Below are positions 45,866 to 48,644 of a stretch of DNA of 48,644 nucleotides, one piece after another; the stretch's first letter is position 1; each line of letters opens with the position of its first letter. The stretch comes from Magnaporthiopsis rhizophila. Lineage: Eukaryota > Ascomycota > Sordariomycetes > Magnaporthales > Magnaporthaceae. Position numbers and translations under genes: made by a program. The stretch spans positions 1 through 48,644 of the forward strand of contig PYSS01000181.1 of NCBI GenBank assembly GCA_003049465.1. The letters are read 5' to 3'. The notes beneath the pieces were generated by a model. That model had not been told where the DNA came from. It did no database searches and was given only the letters and a program-made list of their open reading frames with translations.

Positions 45866-45977
45866 TGTCACGGTACCGTCCCTTATATAAGGACCAAGCA
45901 CGTTGTAGCCCTTGGATATGACAACGTTCCCTTTTGCTTTGGTGTAACGGGTACTGCCTTGGTCTAGTCCCGTGATA
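45866..45977. repeat. 112-bp solo LTR or miniature LTR element with ATAAG duplication
   Basis: Ends are TGTCACGG and CCGTGATA, an 8-bp terminal inverted repeat with one C-to-T. It is flanked by a perfect 5-bp repeat ATAAG (45861-45865 and 45978-45982). It interrupts copia E between RT and RNase H. The segment is G+C-rich and has no visible mutation damage except the terminal base. No other copy was found in the window. Confidence 0.88.
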
Positions 45978-46129
45978 ATAAGTACCGTAATGTACCTGAT
46001 ACTATTAATCCGCCCGGATATCAGTTTTGCTGTTCAGTGGATTTTATGCCACTTAATAAATGTTATTAATACGTATGTTAATACTGCTAAAAACTTTTTA
46101 AAGTATTTAGCTAATATTTGTAATTTAGT

Positions 46130-46640
46130 TATTTAATATGGTTATAATGCTAAAAAAAATTGATACAAACCTTTTGGGTAACTTATTACATTTATCAAAT
46201 TTTAATAATAGTAATTTTGCAAGTGATAGGGATTTTTCCAAATTAATTTATGGGTATTTATTTATTTTATTAGGTGGCTTATTTGTTAGAAATGCAAAAA
46301 GGCTAGTATTATCGCCTTTAGTATGGTTAAGGCCGAAACTAATGCTTTAGCGGAAACCATTAGGGAGGCAAAATGGTTAAAATACTTATTTATAAAATTA
46401 TAAACCCTTATAAAAGGTTTTATAACAGTTTTTGGTAATAATTAAGGTTTTATTTTTAATGCTTATAACCTTAACCTATATGTACGAATTAAATATACGT
46501 TGCTAAAGTTTTATTATATTAGGGAAAAAATAAGCGCTGGAATTATTTAAATAAAGTACCTGGATATTAAATCATGCCTGCGGACAGCCTAAACTGCTAA
46601 TTTTTCCAAACTATAAAGCCTTTTTAAAGTTTGTAAGCCT
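46130..46640 (+). pseudogene. Copia E RNase H
   Basis: The open frame 46138-46350 includes NFASDRDFSKLIYGYLFILLGGLFVRNAKR, the copia pattern DADWAGDxxxRKSTSGY ... WxSKKQ. Beyond it, in another frame, AEAxxxALAETIREAKWLKYLF is followed by FNAYNLTLYVRIKYTLLKFYYIREKI and then KYLDIKS. These are the end of a copia polyprotein. Stops and shifts are present. Confidence 0.88.
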
Positions 46641-46838
46641 CCGGCCTTAAGCTTAGTTTTTGCTTATTGCTTAAAATTAGCGCCTATAATACTAATTAAT
46701 GTACCAAAACCCCTTATTAGCATTGTTATTTTTTTTCTAATTGAAATAAACTTTTTTTCCTTATTTTGTACAAAGTAATAAAAAAAAGGGGTGTTAAAAA
46801 AAATTATTGCATTTAATAGGGTAATTTATCCTGTAGCC

Positions 46839-47322
46839 TGTTACAAACGATTTTCTGCTCCTAGGGTAGGGTATGCTAAAAAAGGTGTCGAGCAATATGG
46901 TTTTCACAAGATCGCCTTGTGCTGGGAACTGGATAGTAACAAAAGTTTCGATTGCTTGCCCAAAGGGGTGCTTTGGAGCTATTTAGGTTAACTGATACCA
47001 AAACCTTAATTAAAACTATCTAATATAATAGGAAATCTTTTTTTATATACCCGTAAATCTCCATACCCTGTTTGTGCTATATTTATAGCGAATATATTAC
47101 CGTGCTATGTTTGTTATGTTTATAGCAGACATATCACCGTATTATGTTTGTTATATTTATAACAGATATATCACCGTGCTTAGGTAAATATCTGATTACG
47201 TGATTTTTTACCCACCCTGGCTTTAATTATACAACCCTTGGTTCCCTATAATTGCGGGGTAAAGGTACACCGCTAAGGGTTAACCCCAGCCCTTTTATCC
47301 CTTGCCAGTTATAATTATAACA
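46839..47322 (-). repeat. LTR of gypsy F2 (484 bp), probable 3' LTR
   Basis: Starts TGTTACAAACGATTTT and ends CAGTTATAATTATAACA. Matches 42753-43270. The palindrome cluster is present at about 47073-47174, with the first member shortened. It is followed inward by the 3' region of a minus-strand gypsy element. Confidence 0.85.
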
Positions 47323-47691
47323 TCAGGTTTTCCCTTTTAAGCCAAATTTTTTTGGCCAAACCTATAGCCCCGTTTTTTTTGTCAATAGTAAGTTTTTTTT
47401 TCCTTTATTATTTTTTTTTCCCTTTTTTTTGACAAAATATTTGGTTGGGTGCAAAAATATAAACCGGTATTTTCGACCGTTTATTGGGATAACTTTTTTG
47501 CTTTTATTATTTTATCCCCCGTTATTATACCTTTTTGTTCCAATTGTAAGACCAATAGCCTTATTTAGTGCAATACGTTTTTCCGCGACCAATCGCGCTG
47601 TGAACGGTACATTTGTTTTGGTTGTTTCTATTATAACGTTTTGGGCCCGTTGCCCGAGCACCTTTTTATTTATAGCACCTAGCACGCCCGG

Positions 47692-47874
47692 ATGGAGAAA
47701 AAATTAAAGGTTGCGGAAAAAAAACGTTGGTCGGTAAATGCAAAGATCGAGCATTTTTGTAAACAAAAAAAACAGTGGTATAAAAAACTGATCCGTGCAA
47801 TCTGTTGCAAAATTAGCAGCATTAAAAAACTGGAGCGGGTTAAGCAAAAAAAGGCCGAAAAGGCGGCTATATAA
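47692..47874 (+). pseudogene. Antisense reading frame in gypsy 3' region (F2)
   Basis: A 60-codon frame opposite to pol. It is strongly basic: MEKKLKVAEKKRWSVNAKIE at its start, then a block HFCKQKKQWYKKLIRAIC and an end KLERVKQKKAEKAAI, predicted to be helical. Related, interrupted versions lie at 15850-16020 and, reversed, 12650-12495. The function is unknown. It may be a conserved antisense gene of this gypsy group, or a chance frame in conserved non-coding sequence. Confidence 0.45.
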
Positions 47875-47899
47875 GCCCTTATTATGCCCCCAAATTTAT

Positions 47900-48644
47900 T
47901 AGTTTCCGATTTTTTTCTATTATTTCCAAATTGGGCCGATTATAGGGTTAGCCCTAACCTTAATTTATTAGCTTTATTTTAATCAGGTAAGTTATTTTGG
48001 TACGGGTATTCCAAGCCGAAATTTAAATTTTGGTACTGGTATTAACTTTTTTTTAAGGGCCTTTTGCCGATACTTTTTAAAAGTTTTTGGCGCACCTTTT
48101 AGGTTTATTTTTTTTTCCCAAATGCTTTTTTTTAATTCCGTACCCTGCCTATTTAACCAAATAATATTTGGTTTTATTAATAATTTTTTTGTTTAAAATT
48201 TTTTTGATTTTATATTTTTATTTTAGGTTAATTTTTATTAATTTATTATTTTTAAACCCTAATAATACTGGCTTAAATAAATCGATATAAAAAATCGGAT
48301 AATTATGTATGGTTAATAATAGTTAAAATTCGTAATTAATATTAAAATTTTTTTTTAAAATTTTAAACGGTCCCAATTTTTTATAATTTAATTTATTATT
48401 TAATTGTTTTATTTTAATATTATATCGAAAAAGATAAATATTATCCCTTTTTTTAAAAGTTGGTTTTTCGATTTTTTTTTTGTTGGCCTGTATAAATATG
48501 CGCTATTGCAATTTTTTTAGTTTTTTTTGGAGGTTTTTGTGCAGTTTAATAAGTTTTTTTACCTGTATTTTTATTATTAGGGTATATAATTCTGCCCTGG
48601 ATTTTTTATATACCGTAGGTATATATTTATAATTTGTATAAAAC
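47900..48644 (-). pseudogene. Gypsy F2 integrase C-terminal domain and chromodomain
   Basis: Minus-strand translation from 48644 down reads IPTVYKKSRAE, then KKLIKLHKNLQKKLKKLQ, KKRDNIYLFRYNIKIK and KKLGPFKI, then a block NKTKYYLVK-stop-AGY at about 48190-48145, the chromodomain core with its Trp codon turned to stop. Same arrangement as A2 and B. Confidence 0.85.

Larger units (their letters stand above)
43618..46838 (+). mobile_element. Ty1/copia retrotransposon copy E, truncated at both ends
   Basis: Plus-strand order is integrase, RT, RNase H, which is copia order. It is a different family from copia H. No gag, protease or LTR was found: the 5' side starts directly in or before the integrase, and the 3' side ends in unassigned A+T-rich sequence (46640-46838). 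A 112-bp solo LTR interrupts RT at 45866. An inverted repeat near the left end (43671-43680 with 43694-43703, AAAAAAACCG) has no known role. Confidence 0.85.
46839..48644 (-). mobile_element. Ty3/gypsy retrotransposon copy F2, 3' end only, open at right edge
   Basis: From left: LTR, 3' region with antisense frame, chromodomain, integrase C-terminal domain, up to the window end. It parallels 15600-16890 of A2. The element enters from beyond the right edge. Confidence 0.85.

Noticed and set aside
1..48644. tRNA, rRNA, host genes, biosynthetic or resistance genes
   Set aside because: I looked for them on both strands by eye and saw no supportable candidate. Every legible protein segment except the unassigned remnants belongs to a transposable element.

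Overview
The window is a retrotransposon graveyard from what looks like a filamentous ascomycete (Pezizomycotina). I find no intact gene. Nearly every recognisable protein is a broken transposable-element protein. The sequence is very A+T-rich by eye, full of TpA, and its substitutions are almost all C-to-T or G-to-A. This is the signature of repeat-induced point mutation (RIP), a fungal genome defence that mutates duplicated DNA. The species cannot be told from the sequence. The longest open frame is only 160 codons and is an antisense shadow of a dead integrase.

Layout. 1-5709: a minus-strand Ty3/gypsy element (copy A) that enters from beyond the left edge and ends in its 5' LTR at 5238-5709. 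It carries a 128-bp solo LTR and an assembly gap marked by one N. 5710-6039 plus 13509-13786: a second copy of the gypsy leader, split by copy B (6040-13508). Copy B is a full-length plus-strand gypsy element with both LTRs and a target-site duplication. 13787-15600: an LTR interrupted by a Tc1/mariner element and by a 189-bp solo LTR. 15600-20760: gypsy copy A2 (minus). 20760-22850: unassigned degraded frames. 22850-28100: gypsy copy G (minus), a different family. 28101-30250: a LINE remnant (plus). 30250-32070: unassigned. 32070-33962 and 42605-42752: gypsy copy C (plus), split by an 8.6-kb copia element, copy H (33963-42604, minus). 42753-43617: LTR and 3' end of gypsy F1. 43618-46838: truncated plus-strand copia E, holding a 112-bp solo LTR. 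46839-48644: gypsy F2 (minus), running off the right edge.

The gypsy copies A, A2, B and F2 share a chromodomain-type integrase tail and belong to one related group (C also groups with them by its gag and protease). All seven reverse transcriptases seen (A, A2, B, G, H, E and the LINE) have lost one or both active-site aspartates to asparagine, so none can move by itself. Short elements under about 200 bp remain G+C-rich inside this mutated background.

Least explained parts: a 2.1-kb plus-strand coding remnant between pol and the 3' LTR of copia H; a small antisense reading frame in the gypsy 3' region; and sets of three palindromes in the gypsy LTRs. No RNA gene, CRISPR array or intact host gene was found.
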